64,000 bases of DNA from Herbidospora daliensis (GCF_001570585.1 NZ_BBXF01000002.1:806001-870000), one strand, 5' to 3'; counted from the first letter of the stretch, positions 17,501 to 26,476 are shown. Translations and numbers: made by a program. The notes: generated from the sequence alone by a model not told the origin.

Positions 17501-18850
17501 TCAGAACTGGTAGTAGAGGAACGGGCTGAAGGTGCCGGCGGCGACCAGCAGGGCGGCGTAGGGGGCGGCCAGCCAGATCAGGGCCGCGCGGAGCGGGCGC
17601 GGGCCGGTCGCGACGAGCGGGCCGAGCGGGCGGGCGGGCAGGAAGACGATCAGCAGGGCCAAGGCGAAGACGGCCAGACGTTGCGGGTTGGCGGCGTGGG
17701 CGACGAACTCGTCGAGCGGGCCGGGCCGCCAGGTCACCATCGCGCCGAGCATGTTCCAGGCGGCCGGCAGGCTCTCGGCGCGGAACGGCACCCAGCCGAA
17801 GACGACCAGCAGGAACGTGATCGCGCGGCCCGGCGGAAAACGCAGCAGGCGTTCGGCGATCAGCAGAAAGCCGTGATAGAGGCCCCAGACGAGGAAGGTC
17901 CAGTCGGCGCCGTGCCACAGGCCGCACAACACGAAAATGGTGAGCAGATTGCGATAGGTCTTCCACGGGCCGTGCCGGTTGCCGCCGAGCGGAATGTAGA
18001 CGTAGTCGCGGAACCATCTCGACAACGACATGTGCCAGCGACGCCAGAATTCGGTTATCGAATGCGCGGAATAGGGCCGGTCGAAGTTCTCCGGAAGCCG
18101 GAATCCGATCATCAGGCCGAGGCCGATCGCCATGTCCGAGTAGCCGGAGAAATCGAAATAGATCTGCAGTGTGTACGCCAGCGCGCCCACCCAGGCCGTC
18201 GCGGTCGACATCTCCGCGCCGGGCGCGAACGCGGCGTCGGCGATCGGCGCGAGCGAGTCGGCGATGACCACCTTCTTCGCCAGCCCGAGCGCGAACCGGG
18301 GGAAGCCGGCCGCGAGCCCGCCCTCCACGGGCTTCGAGAGCTGCCCCGAGATCTCGTGATATCTGACGATCGGACCGGCCACGAGCTGCGGGAACATCGC
18401 GATGTACGTCACGAACCCGACCACGCTGGTCTGCGCCGGCGTGCTGCGCCGGTAGACGTCCACGACATAGGAGATGTGATGGAAGGTGAAGAACGAGATG
18501 CCGATCGGCAGCGCCAGTTCGACGAGTGGCACGCCCTCCATGCCGAGGGCGCGGATCTGCTCGGTGGCGAATCCGGCGTACTTCCAGATCGCCAGAATCG
18601 ACAGGTTCCACGTGACGGCCGCGACGAGCACGGCCGCGCGGTGGGGTTCGATCCGGTCGAGCACCCGGCCCGCGGCGTAGTTCACCGCGATGGCCGATAA
18701 GAGCAGCAGCGTGTACGCCCCCGCGCCCCACGCGTAGAAAACCAGGCTGGCCACCGCGACGACGCCGTTCCTGAACTTGGGCAGCAGCCAATAGGCCACC
18801 AGGGTGGCCGGCATGAAGAACCACAGGAACAGTGGTGAGGCGAATGACAT
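17501..18850 (-). CDS. MBOAT-family O-acyltransferase (AlgI-like)
   Basis: This 449-residue integral membrane protein has about 11-12 helices. It carries the AlgI motifs FDFSGYSDMAIGLG (about 232-245), EFWRRWHMSLSRWFRDYVYI (about 267-286) and CGLWHGADWTF, whose His313 is the expected catalytic residue. It would move acetyl groups from cytosolic donors across the membrane to the AlgJ-like partner encoded directly downstream. It is divergent from a two-component system across 88 bp holding a palindrome. Confidence 0.94.
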   Translation of the reverse strand: MSFASPLFLWFFMPATLVAYWLLPKFRNGVVAVASLVFYAWGAGAYTLLLLSAIAVNYAAGRVLDRIEPHRAAVLVAAVTWNLSILAIWKYAGFATEQIRALGMEGVPLVELALPIGISFFTFHHISYVVDVYRRSTPAQTSVVGFVTYIAMFPQLVAGPIVRYHEISGQLSKPVEGGLAAGFPRFALGLAKKVVIADSLAPIADAAFAPGAEMSTATAWVGALAYTLQIYFDFSGYSDMAIGLGLMIGFRLPENFDRPYSAHSITEFWRRWHMSLSRWFRDYVYIPLGGNRHGPWKTYRNLLTIFVLCGLWHGADWTFLVWGLYHGFLLIAERLLRFPPGRAITFLLVVFGWVPFRAESLPAAWNMLGAMVTWRPGPLDEFVAHAANPQRLAVFALALLIVFLPARPLGPLVATGPRPLRAALIWLAAPYAALLVAAGTFSPFLYYQF

Positions 18851-18868
18851 CGCCGGGAGTCCACCAGC

Positions 18869-18915
18869 ATTCTCGTAGGGGCGGCGTGACGAGAATCGGT
18901 TATGCCCCCGTTATT
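18869..18915. promoter_or_regulatory. Palindrome and direct repeats between MBOAT and response-regulator genes
   Basis: A perfect 8-bp inverted repeat ATTCTCGT-N12-ACGAGAAT (18869-18896) is followed by two GTTAT units 11 bp apart (18899 and 18910), the spacing of OmpR-type half-sites. It lies between the acyltransferase operon and the response-regulator gene, so autoregulation and control of the acyltransferases are plausible. Confidence 0.45.
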
Positions 18916-18938
18916 CGCCTTCTGACATCCTGGGCCGA

Positions 18939-19586
18939 ATGCGGGTGCTGGTCGCCGAAGACGAACGAATGATCGCCGACGCCGTCGTGGCCGGATTGGC
19001 CGCCGAGTCGATGACCGCCGACGTCGCCTACACCGGGGCCGCCGCGCTGACCCTGCTCGCCGCCCGCGACTACGACGTGCTGGTGCTCGACCGCGACCTG
19101 CCGGACGTGCACGGCGACGAGATCTGCCGCGCGGTCGCCGGGAGCGTGCGGGTGCTGATGCTGACCGCGCTGGGCGGCGTCCACGACCGGATCGCCGGGC
19201 TCGCCCTGGGAGCCGACGACTACCTGCCGAAACCGTTCGCGTTCGCCGAACTGGTGGCCCGGGTGCGCGCCCTCGGCCGCCGTTCGGGCCCCGCCGACCC
19301 GCCGGTGTTGCGGCGCGGCGATCTGAGCCTCGACTCGGCCCACCGGCAGGTGTTCCGGGGCGGGCGGTACGTGCCGCTTGCGCGCAAGGAGTACGGCGTG
19401 CTGGCCGTGCTGCTGCGGGCGCGTGGCGGCGTGGTGTCGGCCGAGGAACTCCTGGAGAAGGTGTGGGACGAACAGACCGACCCGTTCACCAACACGGTGC
19501 GGACCACGATGATGAAACTCCGCCGCAAGCTGGGCGAACCGGCGGTCATCGAGACCGTGCCCGGCGTCGGCTACCGCCTGCCCTGA
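18939..19586 (+). CDS. OmpR/PhoB-family response regulator
   Basis: This is a 215-residue two-component regulator. The receiver domain (1 to about 115) has acidic residues AEDE and a predicted phosphoacceptor Asp51 in VLVLDRDLPD, with LPKP carrying the conserved Lys. The winged-helix output domain (about 125-215) ends TVRTTMMKLRRKLGE, then VPGVGYRLP. The following histidine kinase gene starts 15 bp downstream. The divergent MBOAT/AlgJ operon is the likeliest target. Confidence 0.94.
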   Translation: MRVLVAEDERMIADAVVAGLAAESMTADVAYTGAAALTLLAARDYDVLVLDRDLPDVHGDEICRAVAGSVRVLMLTALGGVHDRIAGLALGADDYLPKPFAFAELVARVRALGRRSGPADPPVLRRGDLSLDSAHRQVFRGGRYVPLARKEYGVLAVLLRARGGVVSAEELLEKVWDEQTDPFTNTVRTTMMKLRRKLGEPAVIETVPGVGYRLP

Positions 19587-19600
19587 GCATCAGGGCCCGC

Positions 19601-20689
19601 ATGGCGCTGCTGTTCGGCGGGGTGATGCTGCTCATCGGCGCGGCCCTGCTGACCTGCGTGTTCCTCGTCGTGCAGAGCACGATGGGCCCGCTGCCGCAGG
19701 AGACGACGACGCTGGTCTTCTCCTCCGACGGCGGCGGCCCGTCGTTGTCGGGCCTCTACGAGCAGGCGGTCAAGCGCGTCTATCTGGAGCAGACCCAGGA
19801 GCGGGTGCGCGGCTTCGGCGGCCTGGTCGTGCTGGCCGCGACCCTGATCGCGGCGGCGGCCGGCTGGCAGGCGGCCGGGTGGGCGCTGCGCCCCGCCCGC
19901 CGGGTGACCGTCGCGGCGCGGCGGGTGGCGCTCAGCCACGACCTGACCGAACGCATCGGCTACGACGGCCCCGACGACGAGATCCGGCAGCTGGCCGACA
20001 TCTTCGACGGCGTGCTCGGGCGGCTGGTCCGCGCCCAGGACGGCCAGCGCCGCTTCATCGCCAACGCCTCCCACGAGCTGCGCACCCCGCTCACCGTCAA
20101 CCGGACCCTCGTCGACGTGGCCGTCCGCCGCGCCGGGGCCGGTGACGAGGTGGTGCGGCTGGGCGAGTCGCTGCTGGTCGTCAACGAACGGCACGAACGG
20201 CTCATCGACGGGCTGCTCGCGCTCGCGCAGGGGGAGCAGGCGCTGACCGACACGACCGCGTTCGACCTGGCCGACGTGGTCGACCACGTCGTCGACCTGG
20301 GCGCGGCCGAGGCCCTCGACCGCGAGGTGACGGTCGTCCACGAGGTGGCCGAAGCGCCGACTGAGGGCGATCCGGTGCTGGTGGAGCGGCTGGTGCAGAA
20401 CCTGTTCGAGAACGCCGTCAGGCACAACGCCCCCGGCGGGCGGGCGTGGTTGACGACGCGGGCGGCCGGCGCCGAGGTCGAGCTGACCGTCGAGAACACC
20501 GGCCCGGTCGTGCCGGCGTACGAGGTCGAGACGATCTTCCAGCCGTTCCGGCGCCGGTCGGAGCGCGGCACCGGGCTCGGCCTGTCGATCGTGCGGGCCA
20601 TCACCACCGCCCACGGCGGCACGGTCGCCGCGCGGCCCAGGGAGGACGGCGGGCTCGCGGTCACCGTACGGCTGCCGCGGACCCGGTGA
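19601..20689 (+). CDS. Membrane sensor histidine kinase
   Basis: This is a 362-residue HK, partner of the preceding regulator. Two transmembrane helices (about 3-25 and 73-95) flank a short extracellular sensor. HAMP follows, then the H-box NASHELRTPLTV, N-box LFENAVRHNAPGG and G2 motif GTGLGLSIV. Homologous kinases usually start near SIRAR, which here would need a CTG at 19583 overlapping the regulator stop. I chose ATG 19601 because CAGGG is properly spaced before it. Either start leaves the domains intact. Confidence 0.92.
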   Translation: MALLFGGVMLLIGAALLTCVFLVVQSTMGPLPQETTTLVFSSDGGGPSLSGLYEQAVKRVYLEQTQERVRGFGGLVVLAATLIAAAAGWQAAGWALRPARRVTVAARRVALSHDLTERIGYDGPDDEIRQLADIFDGVLGRLVRAQDGQRRFIANASHELRTPLTVNRTLVDVAVRRAGAGDEVVRLGESLLVVNERHERLIDGLLALAQGEQALTDTTAFDLADVVDHVVDLGAAEALDREVTVVHEVAEAPTEGDPVLVERLVQNLFENAVRHNAPGGRAWLTTRAAGAEVELTVENTGPVVPAYEVETIFQPFRRRSERGTGLGLSIVRAITTAHGGTVAARPREDGGLAVTVRLPRTR

Positions 20690-20720
20690 ACCACCACGAC
20701 CGGCCTTACGTCTCTGGGGC

Positions 20721-21473
20721 ATGAGACTGAGAACCACCCTGCTGGTGGCCCTGTTGTCGCTGGTCACGGCCTGTGGCGGCGGCGAACTCGCCGCGACCGC
20801 GGCCGAGCCGGAGCAGAACGCGCCGGCCACGCCGGTCGCGGTGCTGCGGGCCGAAGGCGGGTTCGTCACCGCCAGCACGAACGTGCTGCGCGCCCCCCGG
20901 GTCGTCGTCTACGGCGACGGCCTGGTGATCGCCGACGCGGCGTACAAGATGACCATTTCCGCGGCCGAGGTCACCCAGACCGTGGACGCGTTGAAGAAGT
21001 ACCTGACCGGGCAGCCCCCCACCGCCACGCCGAAGCCGGGCGCGCCGATGGTGACCGACATCCCGGCGACGGTGCTGGGCGTCGTGGGTGACGACGGCAA
21101 GATGATCGAGGTCAAGGCCGAGGCGCTCGACCAGGTCGCCGACTTCTACCCCAAGGAGCTCGTCGACGCCAAGAAGCTCTTCGACGGCCTGGCCGCCAAG
21201 GCCGCCGAGAAGAAGGAGCCCTACACCGCCGACCGCATCCGGCTGGCCGCCGAGTCGGTGCCGACCGCCGAGGGCAAGCGCACCCCGTGGCCGGCGGGCG
21301 TGCCGGAGCCGTCGGGGCAGATCGACCCGGTGTGGCAGAAGGACCTGACGGGGGCGGAGGTCCCGGCTCTGGTCAAGGTCGCGCCGCCGGTCCCGGACGC
21401 CGGGCTGCCGATCTTCGAGACGAAGGCGGGCGTGTTCGTGTTGTCGTGGCGGTATCTGCTGCCGAACGAGTGA
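20721..21473 (+). CDS. Lipoprotein of unknown function
   Basis: This is a 250-residue exported lipoprotein with lipobox LLSLVTACGGG. The mature protein has no recognised catalytic motif. It alternates short beta-type stretches (VVVYGDGLVIADAAYK) with a Lys/Glu-rich helix (about 150-180). It lies 31 bp after the histidine kinase and may be co-transcribed with that two-component system, perhaps as an accessory sensor. That link is inference. A terminator follows. Confidence 0.7.
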   Translation: MRLRTTLLVALLSLVTACGGGELAATAAEPEQNAPATPVAVLRAEGGFVTASTNVLRAPRVVVYGDGLVIADAAYKMTISAAEVTQTVDALKKYLTGQPPTATPKPGAPMVTDIPATVLGVVGDDGKMIEVKAEALDQVADFYPKELVDAKKLFDGLAAKAAEKKEPYTADRIRLAAESVPTAEGKRTPWPAGVPEPSGQIDPVWQKDLTGAEVPALVKVAPPVPDAGLPIFETKAGVFVLSWRYLLPNE

Positions 21474-21479
21474 CGTGTA

Positions 21480-21512
21480 AAGGCCCCGCCGGGGAGCGTG
21501 CGGCGGGGCCTT
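21480..21512. terminator. Bidirectional terminator between convergent genes
   Basis: AAGGCCCCGCC (21480-21490) pairs perfectly with GGCGGGGCCTT (21502-21512) across an 11-nt loop, just after the lipoprotein stop and before the convergent esterase gene. Confidence 0.8.
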
Positions 21513-21547
21513 ACGCCTTAGTTTGTATGGTAACCAAATCAATAACT

Positions 21548-22693
21548 CTATAAAAGGAAGTCCAGGAGGATCCGGCGGCTGTGCTGGGCGGGCAGGCTGC
21601 CGTAGGCGTCGTCGGGGGCGTGCTCGGCGAACGGCAAAATCTCCGTCGTCACCGGGACGCCGTGGTCCTCCAGCAGCCGGGCGAAGGCGGTCACGTCCTG
21701 GGGGCGGGCGCTGCGGTCCCGGTCTCCGACGACCAGGAGGGTCGGCATGAGGCCCGGCCGGGCGAACGTCTTCGGGGAGACCTCGCGGTAGCGGCCGGGG
21801 AACTCCGACGGGCTGCCGCCGGTGTAGAGCACCGCGGCGTTCCGGCTGCCGTCGATGTTCCGGGTCCACATCTCCGACACGTCCGTGACCGGGTAGAACC
21901 CGACCACGCTCGCCGGAGGCGGCGGGACGTCGCCGCAGCTCGACGTGATCTCCCCGGCCCGCAGACGATAGGCGGCGTTCAGGGCCAGGCCGCCACCGGC
22001 TGACATGCCGCCCATCGACAACCGGTCGACGTCGAGGTTGAAGCGGGCCGCGTTGGCGCGGGTCCAGGCCAGGGCGCAGACGAAGTCCTGCGGGGCCCTG
22101 TCCCAGGTGGGCGCGCCCGGGGCGGACAGGCGGTAGTCGACGGCGACGGCGGCCACGCCGTGGTCGGCCAGCCAGCGGCCGGTGCCGCGCAGGTCGGCGC
22201 GGTCGAAGGTGTGGAAGCCGCCCGCGTGGGCGAGCACGATCGCCGGGGTCCTGGCCGAGGCGCCGCGCGGCAGGTAGACGTCGGCCTGCAGGTCGGCGGT
22301 GAACGTCTCGGTGACGTCGGGCTTCGCGCCGGGGTAGGCGATCTGGGTGAACATCTCCGCCCACTGGACGTCGGTCCCGGCCTCGTAGGCCGCCTTGGCC
22401 TGCAGGCCCGCCACGACGACCGCCCCGGCGGTGGCGACCGAGGTGACCACGGTCAGCACGCGGCCCCACCGCCGCAGGCCCAGCCGCAGCGCCAGCAGCC
22501 CGAGCAGCAGGCCGGCCAGCCCGATCAGGGCGACGTGCAGCGGATACTGGCCGGTCAGGACCGGGCCGATGACGCCGGCCTTCGGGATCGCGGGCACGTA
22601 GCCGCCGAGGACGAGCGCCCCGGCCACGAAGGCGAGCAGCGAGGCCACGAGGGCGATCAGGATTCTGAGCATGCGAAAGAGAACTCTTGTCAT
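21548..22693 (-). CDS. Membrane-anchored alpha/beta-hydrolase (BD-FAE/HSL-type esterase)
   Basis: This 381-residue protein has three or four N-terminal hydrophobic helices (about 8-100) and an extracellular-facing alpha/beta-hydrolase domain (about 135-381). Oxyanion-hole segment AHAGGFHTF, nucleophile motif GGMSAGGG, acid GDRDRS and histidine AEHAPDD are present in order. Such proteins hydrolyse acyl or carbamoyl esters; the substrate is unknown. It precedes a NarL-type two-component pair on the same strand, 11 bp after the regulator stop, so co-transcription is likely. Confidence 0.88.
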   Translation of the reverse strand: MTRVLFRMLRILIALVASLLAFVAGALVLGGYVPAIPKAGVIGPVLTGQYPLHVALIGLAGLLLGLLALRLGLRRWGRVLTVVTSVATAGAVVVAGLQAKAAYEAGTDVQWAEMFTQIAYPGAKPDVTETFTADLQADVYLPRGASARTPAIVLAHAGGFHTFDRADLRGTGRWLADHGVAAVAVDYRLSAPGAPTWDRAPQDFVCALAWTRANAARFNLDVDRLSMGGMSAGGGLALNAAYRLRAGEITSSCGDVPPPPASVVGFYPVTDVSEMWTRNIDGSRNAAVLYTGGSPSEFPGRYREVSPKTFARPGLMPTLLVVGDRDRSARPQDVTAFARLLEDHGVPVTTEILPFAEHAPDDAYGSLPAQHSRRILLDFLL

Positions 22694-22704
22694 GAGGGGG
22701 TTCC

Positions 22705-23373
22705 TTAGAAGGTCATCCGGCCGGGGGTGACCAGGCCGGTCTCATAGGCGAAGACGGCCGCCTGGGTGCGGTCGCGCAGGTGGAGCTTGGACAGGATGCG
22801 GCCGACGTGGGACTTGACGGTCTGCTCGGCCACGTGGATGGCGGCGGCGATCTCGGTGTTCGACAGGCCCCGGGCGACCAGGACCAGCACCTCGGTCTCC
22901 CGTTCGGTCAGGCCGGCGATCCGTTCGCTGACGTCGGGCAGCGGGACCCCGCCCTGCCGGGCGAACTGGCTGATCAGGCGGCGGGTCACGGTCGGCGCGA
23001 GCAGCGCGTCGCCCGCCGCGACGACCCTGACCGCCTCGGCGAGCCGGTCGCCCGAGGCGTCTTTCAGCAGGAAGCCGCCGGCTCCGGCGCGCAGCGCCTC
23101 GTAGACGTACTCGTCGAGGTCGAACGTGGTGAGGATGAGCACGCGGGCCGGGAGGGTGCGGGTGATCTCCCGGGTGGCCTCGATGCCGTTCACGCCGGGC
23201 ATCCGGACGTCCATGACGATCACGTCGGGCGCCAGCTCGGCGGCCTTGGCCACGGCGTCGGCCCCGTCGACGGCCGTGCCGACCACCTCGATCCCCGGCT
23301 GGACGCCGAGCAGGATGGAGAAGCCCTCCCTGACCATGGCCTGGTCGTCGGCGATGAGCACGCGGATGGTCAT
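22705..23373 (-). CDS. NarL/LuxR-family response regulator
   Basis: This 222-residue regulator has a receiver domain (1 to about 120) with ADDQ and phosphoacceptor Asp in DVIVMDVRMPGVNG. The C-terminal LuxR HTH reads GLTERETEVLVLVARGLSN, then EIAAAIHVAEQTVKSHVGRI. It overlaps the kinase gene by 4 bp (ATGA), so the pair is translated together. The downstream esterase is probably in the same operon. Confidence 0.95.
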   Translation of the reverse strand: MTIRVLIADDQAMVREGFSILLGVQPGIEVVGTAVDGADAVAKAAELAPDVIVMDVRMPGVNGIEATREITRTLPARVLILTTFDLDEYVYEALRAGAGGFLLKDASGDRLAEAVRVVAAGDALLAPTVTRRLISQFARQGGVPLPDVSERIAGLTERETEVLVLVARGLSNTEIAAAIHVAEQTVKSHVGRILSKLHLRDRTQAAVFAYETGLVTPGRMTF

Positions 23374-24392
23374 GACGTCTCCGTGAGGGGCAACACGGCG
23401 CTGACGGCGAAGCCGCCGTCGGCGGTGGGGCCGGTGGTGAGGGTGCCGCCCAGCATGGCCGCGCGCTCCCGCATGCCCAGGATGCCGTGCCCGGCCCCGG
23501 CCGAGGCCCTGGGCCCGTCCTGCGGGCGGGCGTTCACGACGCCGATCCGGAGCTCGCGGTCGTCGCGGACGACCCGCACCGTGACGGCCGCGCCGGGCGC
23601 GTGCCGCATCGTGTTGGTCAGCGCCTCCTGCACGATCCGGTACGCGTTCAGCCCCACCCCGCGCGGGACGTTCGCCAGGTCGCCGGTGGTCTCCAGAGTG
23701 GCGCCCGAGGCCAGCCGGTCGAGGTCGGCCAGCGACGGCTGCGGGGCGACGCCGGGTTCGGCCCGCAACACGCCGAGCAGTCGGCGCAGCTCACCCAGCC
23801 CCTCCAGCGCGGTGGACCGGATCGTGGCGAACGCCTCGGTCAGCTCCGGCGGCGGGTCGGCGACCCGGTGGGGGCCCGCGTCCGCCTGGATCGCGATCAC
23901 CGACATGTGGTGGGCGACCACGTCGTGGAGCTCCCGGGCGATCCGGGCGCGCTCTTCGAGCAGGGCCCGCTCACCTCGTTCCTCGGCGAGGGCGGCCTGA
24001 GCGTCCCGGCGGCTGCGGATCAGCCACCCGGCCGCCCCGGCCCCCGCGACCGCGACCACGGCGACCGGGCCGCCGGGCAGGACCGGCAGCACGCCGGCCG
24101 CGGTGAACAGGGCGGTCTTCCCGGTGTCGAGATTCAGGGCCAGCAGCAGCACGATCCCGGCCTGCACGAGCCATCCGTACATCGTGTCGTTGGAGCCCGG
24201 CGGATGGGTGAGCTGCACCCAGACGAGCAGCACGCTCGACGCGGCCCAGGCGGGCACCGGCCACCACAGGGCCGCGACCAGCATCGCGGCGTGCACGACG
24301 GCCACGATCTGGGCGAGCTGGTCGTCGCCCGTCATGGCCAGGAGCACGGCGGCCACGACGACCAGTGCGCGGGGAAGCGGTCCGAACCTCAT
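23370..24392 (-). CDS. NarX-type sensor histidine kinase (HisKA_3)
   Basis: This 340-residue kinase has a compact N-terminal membrane domain of about four or five helices and no large sensor loop. A coiled segment follows, then the HisKA_3 motif ARELHDVVAHHMSVIAIQ with the phosphorylated His. The HATPase domain ends with GAGHGILGMRERAAMLGG. Membrane-embedded sensing of envelope stress or a lipophilic compound is typical of this group. It is coupled to the NarL-type regulator. Confidence 0.94.
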   Translation of the reverse strand: MRFGPLPRALVVVAAVLLAMTGDDQLAQIVAVVHAAMLVAALWWPVPAWAASSVLLVWVQLTHPPGSNDTMYGWLVQAGIVLLLALNLDTGKTALFTAAGVLPVLPGGPVAVVAVAGAGAAGWLIRSRRDAQAALAEERGERALLEERARIARELHDVVAHHMSVIAIQADAGPHRVADPPPELTEAFATIRSTALEGLGELRRLLGVLRAEPGVAPQPSLADLDRLASGATLETTGDLANVPRGVGLNAYRIVQEALTNTMRHAPGAAVTVRVVRDDRELRIGVVNARPQDGPRASAGAGHGILGMRERAAMLGGTLTTGPTADGGFAVSAVLPLTETS

Positions 24393-24474
24393 GGCTCCAA
24401 CGGTAGGAAGAGCGGCGGCTGGTCCGCGTCACTCTCAGGTAGGGGTGGTGGGAGTGATCCGGCAGGATGAACGG

Positions 24475-25158
24475 GTGGCAGCTGCGAAGGTCCTCGTCGT
24501 CGAGGACGACCCGGTCATCGGGACCGAACTGGTCGAGGCCCTCGGCGTCAACGGCTATGTCCCCGTACTGGCGGTCACCGGGCGGGCGGCCATCGAGGCC
24601 GCCCACGACGGGGCGCCCGACCTGGTGCTGCTCGACCTCGGGCTGCCCGACGTCGACGGCGTGGTGGTCTGCCGGAAGTTGCGGCTGGCCGCGCCCGAGG
24701 CGGTGATCGTCGTACTGACCGCCCGGACCGAGGAGCTCGACGTGGTGGTCGCCCTCGACGCCGGGGCCGACGACTACCTGACCAAGCCGTTCCGGCTGGC
24801 CGAGCTGATGGCCCGGTTGCGCGCCCACCTGCGGCGGCAGGCGGTGGTGTCGCCGGGACGGGCCCTGTCGGTCGGCGGGCTGCGGCTCGACGTGGCGGCC
24901 CGGCGGGCCTACCTCGACGGGATCGAGCTGTCGCTGCGGCCCAAGGAGTTCGACCTGCTCGCGGTGCTGGCCGGGCAGCCCGGCGAGGTCGTCACGCGCG
25001 AGGAGCTGATGGACCGCGTCTGGGACGAGAACTGGTTCGGCTCGACCAAGACCCTCGACGTCCACGTGTTCGCGCTGCGCCGCAAGCTGGAGGAGCCCGG
25101 CGGCAGGGCGCCCCGCATCACGACGGTCCGGGGGCGCGGCTACCGCATGGAGCCCTGA
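24475..25158 (+). CDS. OmpR-family response regulator, tail-to-tail with its kinase
   Basis: This is a regulator of about 227 residues. The receiver starts VLVVEDDPVIG, with phosphoacceptor Asp in LVLLDLGLPDVDG and Lys in LTKPFRL. The winged helix ends TLDVHVFALRRKLEE, then VRGRGYRMEP. GTG starts at 24475 and 24454 are both possible; I prefer 24475 because AGGATG precedes it and the receiver begins almost at once. Its stop lies 1 bp from the stop of the convergent histidine kinase gene, an unusual arrangement for a cognate pair. Confidence 0.92.
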   Translation: MAAAKVLVVEDDPVIGTELVEALGVNGYVPVLAVTGRAAIEAAHDGAPDLVLLDLGLPDVDGVVVCRKLRLAAPEAVIVVLTARTEELDVVVALDAGADDYLTKPFRLAELMARLRAHLRRQAVVSPGRALSVGGLRLDVAARRAYLDGIELSLRPKEFDLLAVLAGQPGEVVTREELMDRVWDENWFGSTKTLDVHVFALRRKLEEPGGRAPRITTVRGRGYRMEP

Positions 25159-25159
25159 C

Positions 25160-26389
25160 TCAGCGGCTCGGCAGCAGGAGGCTGAAGGTCGGCGGGCGGT
25201 CGCGCCGCAGGATCAGCCGGCCGCCTTCGGCCTCGGCCAGCGAGCGGGCCAGGCCCAGGCCGATGCCGTGGCCGTCGCGCGGGATGCGGCCGAAGATGTC
25301 GCGGCCCTCGGGCACGCCCTCGCCCTCGTCCGACACGTTCAGCGCGATGCCCGCCCCGACGTCGGTCACGGTCAGGGCGATCTGGCCCGCGCCGTGGCGG
25401 CGGGCGTTGTCGAGCAGGACGAGCAGGATCTGCCGGACCGCCGCCGTCGAGGCCGTCACCTCCGGGAGGTCGTCGTCGACGCGGATCGTCACCTCCTCCC
25501 AGTCGGCCCGGATCTCCGCGATCAGGACCGGCAGGTCGAGCGGGGTGTGGCCGCTGTCGCGGGAGAGGGTGACGAGGTCTTCGATGATGGTCTGCAGCCG
25601 TTCGGCCCGCGCCATGGCCTTGGCCACCTTCTCGGGCGAGGGCCGGTCGAGCGCCGACTCCAGGCCCAGCATCAGGCCGGTCACACCGGTCCGGAGCTGG
25701 TGGGACACCTCGCCGCTGAACGCCCGCTCCCGGGCCAGCACCTCGCCGAGCCGCCCGGCCGTGGCCGCGAGGGCCTCGCCCGCCTGGTCGACCTCCAGGA
25801 CACCCGATTTGGGGGCCCGTACGGTGAAGTCGCCGTCGCCGAGGGCCTGCGCGGCGCCGGTGAGCCGTTCGAGGGGGATCGCCAGCCGCCGCGACAGGTA
25901 GATGGCCACGGCCGCGCCGACGCCCAGCGCGGCCAGCGCGAGGATCGCGATGAGCTGCCAGGCTTCGTACACCTCCTCGTCGACCTCCTCCGCCGGGGTC
26001 GCCACCCTGACCACGCCGGTCCCCGAAGGGATCGGGGCCGCCGCGACGTAGTCGGCGCCCTCCTCGCCCTGGTGGGGCAGGCCGTCGCGGACGGTGCGGG
26101 CCGCCAGGGGCGAGGTCGCCGGGCCGGCCCCGGCCGTGAGCCGGCCCTCCTTCGAGTAGAGGCCGATGAGGATGTCCTCGTCGTCCTCGCGGGGCAGCAC
26201 CGTCGGGTCGTCGCGGAGGGCGGTGGCGTGCCGGGAGGCGCTGCGGGCCAGGTCGGAGGCGGTCCGGTCGTGGTAGCGGTCGTTCGTCAGCACCGCGAGC
26301 GGCACCGCGAACAACACGATCGCGAGGGCGGTCACCCCGAGGATCGCGGCGAGCGCGCGCTGCCGCAGCGGGGTCCCTTCGGGCGTCAT
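25160..26389 (-). CDS. Sensor histidine kinase with divergent H-box
   Basis: This 409-residue kinase has helices at about 13-33 and 150-172 flanking an extracellular sensor of about 115 residues rich in Asp/Glu. HAMP and a dimerisation domain follow. The H-box reads EVSHQLRTGVTGLMLGLESAL: the usual HELRTPLT proline is Gly and the Glu after His is Gln. That pattern occurs in some actinobacterial kinases (QLRTG group) and may affect the phosphatase step. The N-box is LDNARRHGAG and the G-box GIGLGLARSLAEAEGG. It is convergent with the regulator at 24475. Confidence 0.9.
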   Translation of the reverse strand: MTPEGTPLRQRALAAILGVTALAIVLFAVPLAVLTNDRYHDRTASDLARSASRHATALRDDPTVLPREDDEDILIGLYSKEGRLTAGAGPATSPLAARTVRDGLPHQGEEGADYVAAAPIPSGTGVVRVATPAEEVDEEVYEAWQLIAILALAALGVGAAVAIYLSRRLAIPLERLTGAAQALGDGDFTVRAPKSGVLEVDQAGEALAATAGRLGEVLARERAFSGEVSHQLRTGVTGLMLGLESALDRPSPEKVAKAMARAERLQTIIEDLVTLSRDSGHTPLDLPVLIAEIRADWEEVTIRVDDDLPEVTASTAAVRQILLVLLDNARRHGAGQIALTVTDVGAGIALNVSDEGEGVPEGRDIFGRIPRDGHGIGLGLARSLAEAEGGRLILRRDRPPTFSLLLPSR

Positions 26390-26424
26390 GCCGGTATCGT
26401 CCCAGCTGGTAGAGAAAGTGAACG

Positions 26425-26473
26425 GAGGGTTAACCAAACCCTCATCGGCCGCTGACCAGGTCATCCCTAGCGT
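26425..26473 (+). promoter_or_regulatory. Inverted repeat and -10 box upstream of the PAP2 gene
   Basis: GAGGGTT-N5-AACCCTC (26425-26443) is a perfect 7-bp inverted repeat. A -10-like TAGCGT (26468-26473) lies 4 nt before the ATG with no ribosome binding site, which suggests a leaderless transcript. A weak -35 beside the repeat would suit an activator, perhaps the adjacent response regulator. Confidence 0.4.
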
Positions 26474-26476
26474 GAA

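Noticed and set aside
17490-18824. A single long minus-strand gene joining the AlgJ-like protein with frame upstream
   Set aside because: The upstream part is Arg-rich shadow of the MBOAT gene. ATG 17489 has a ribosome binding site and a signal peptide.
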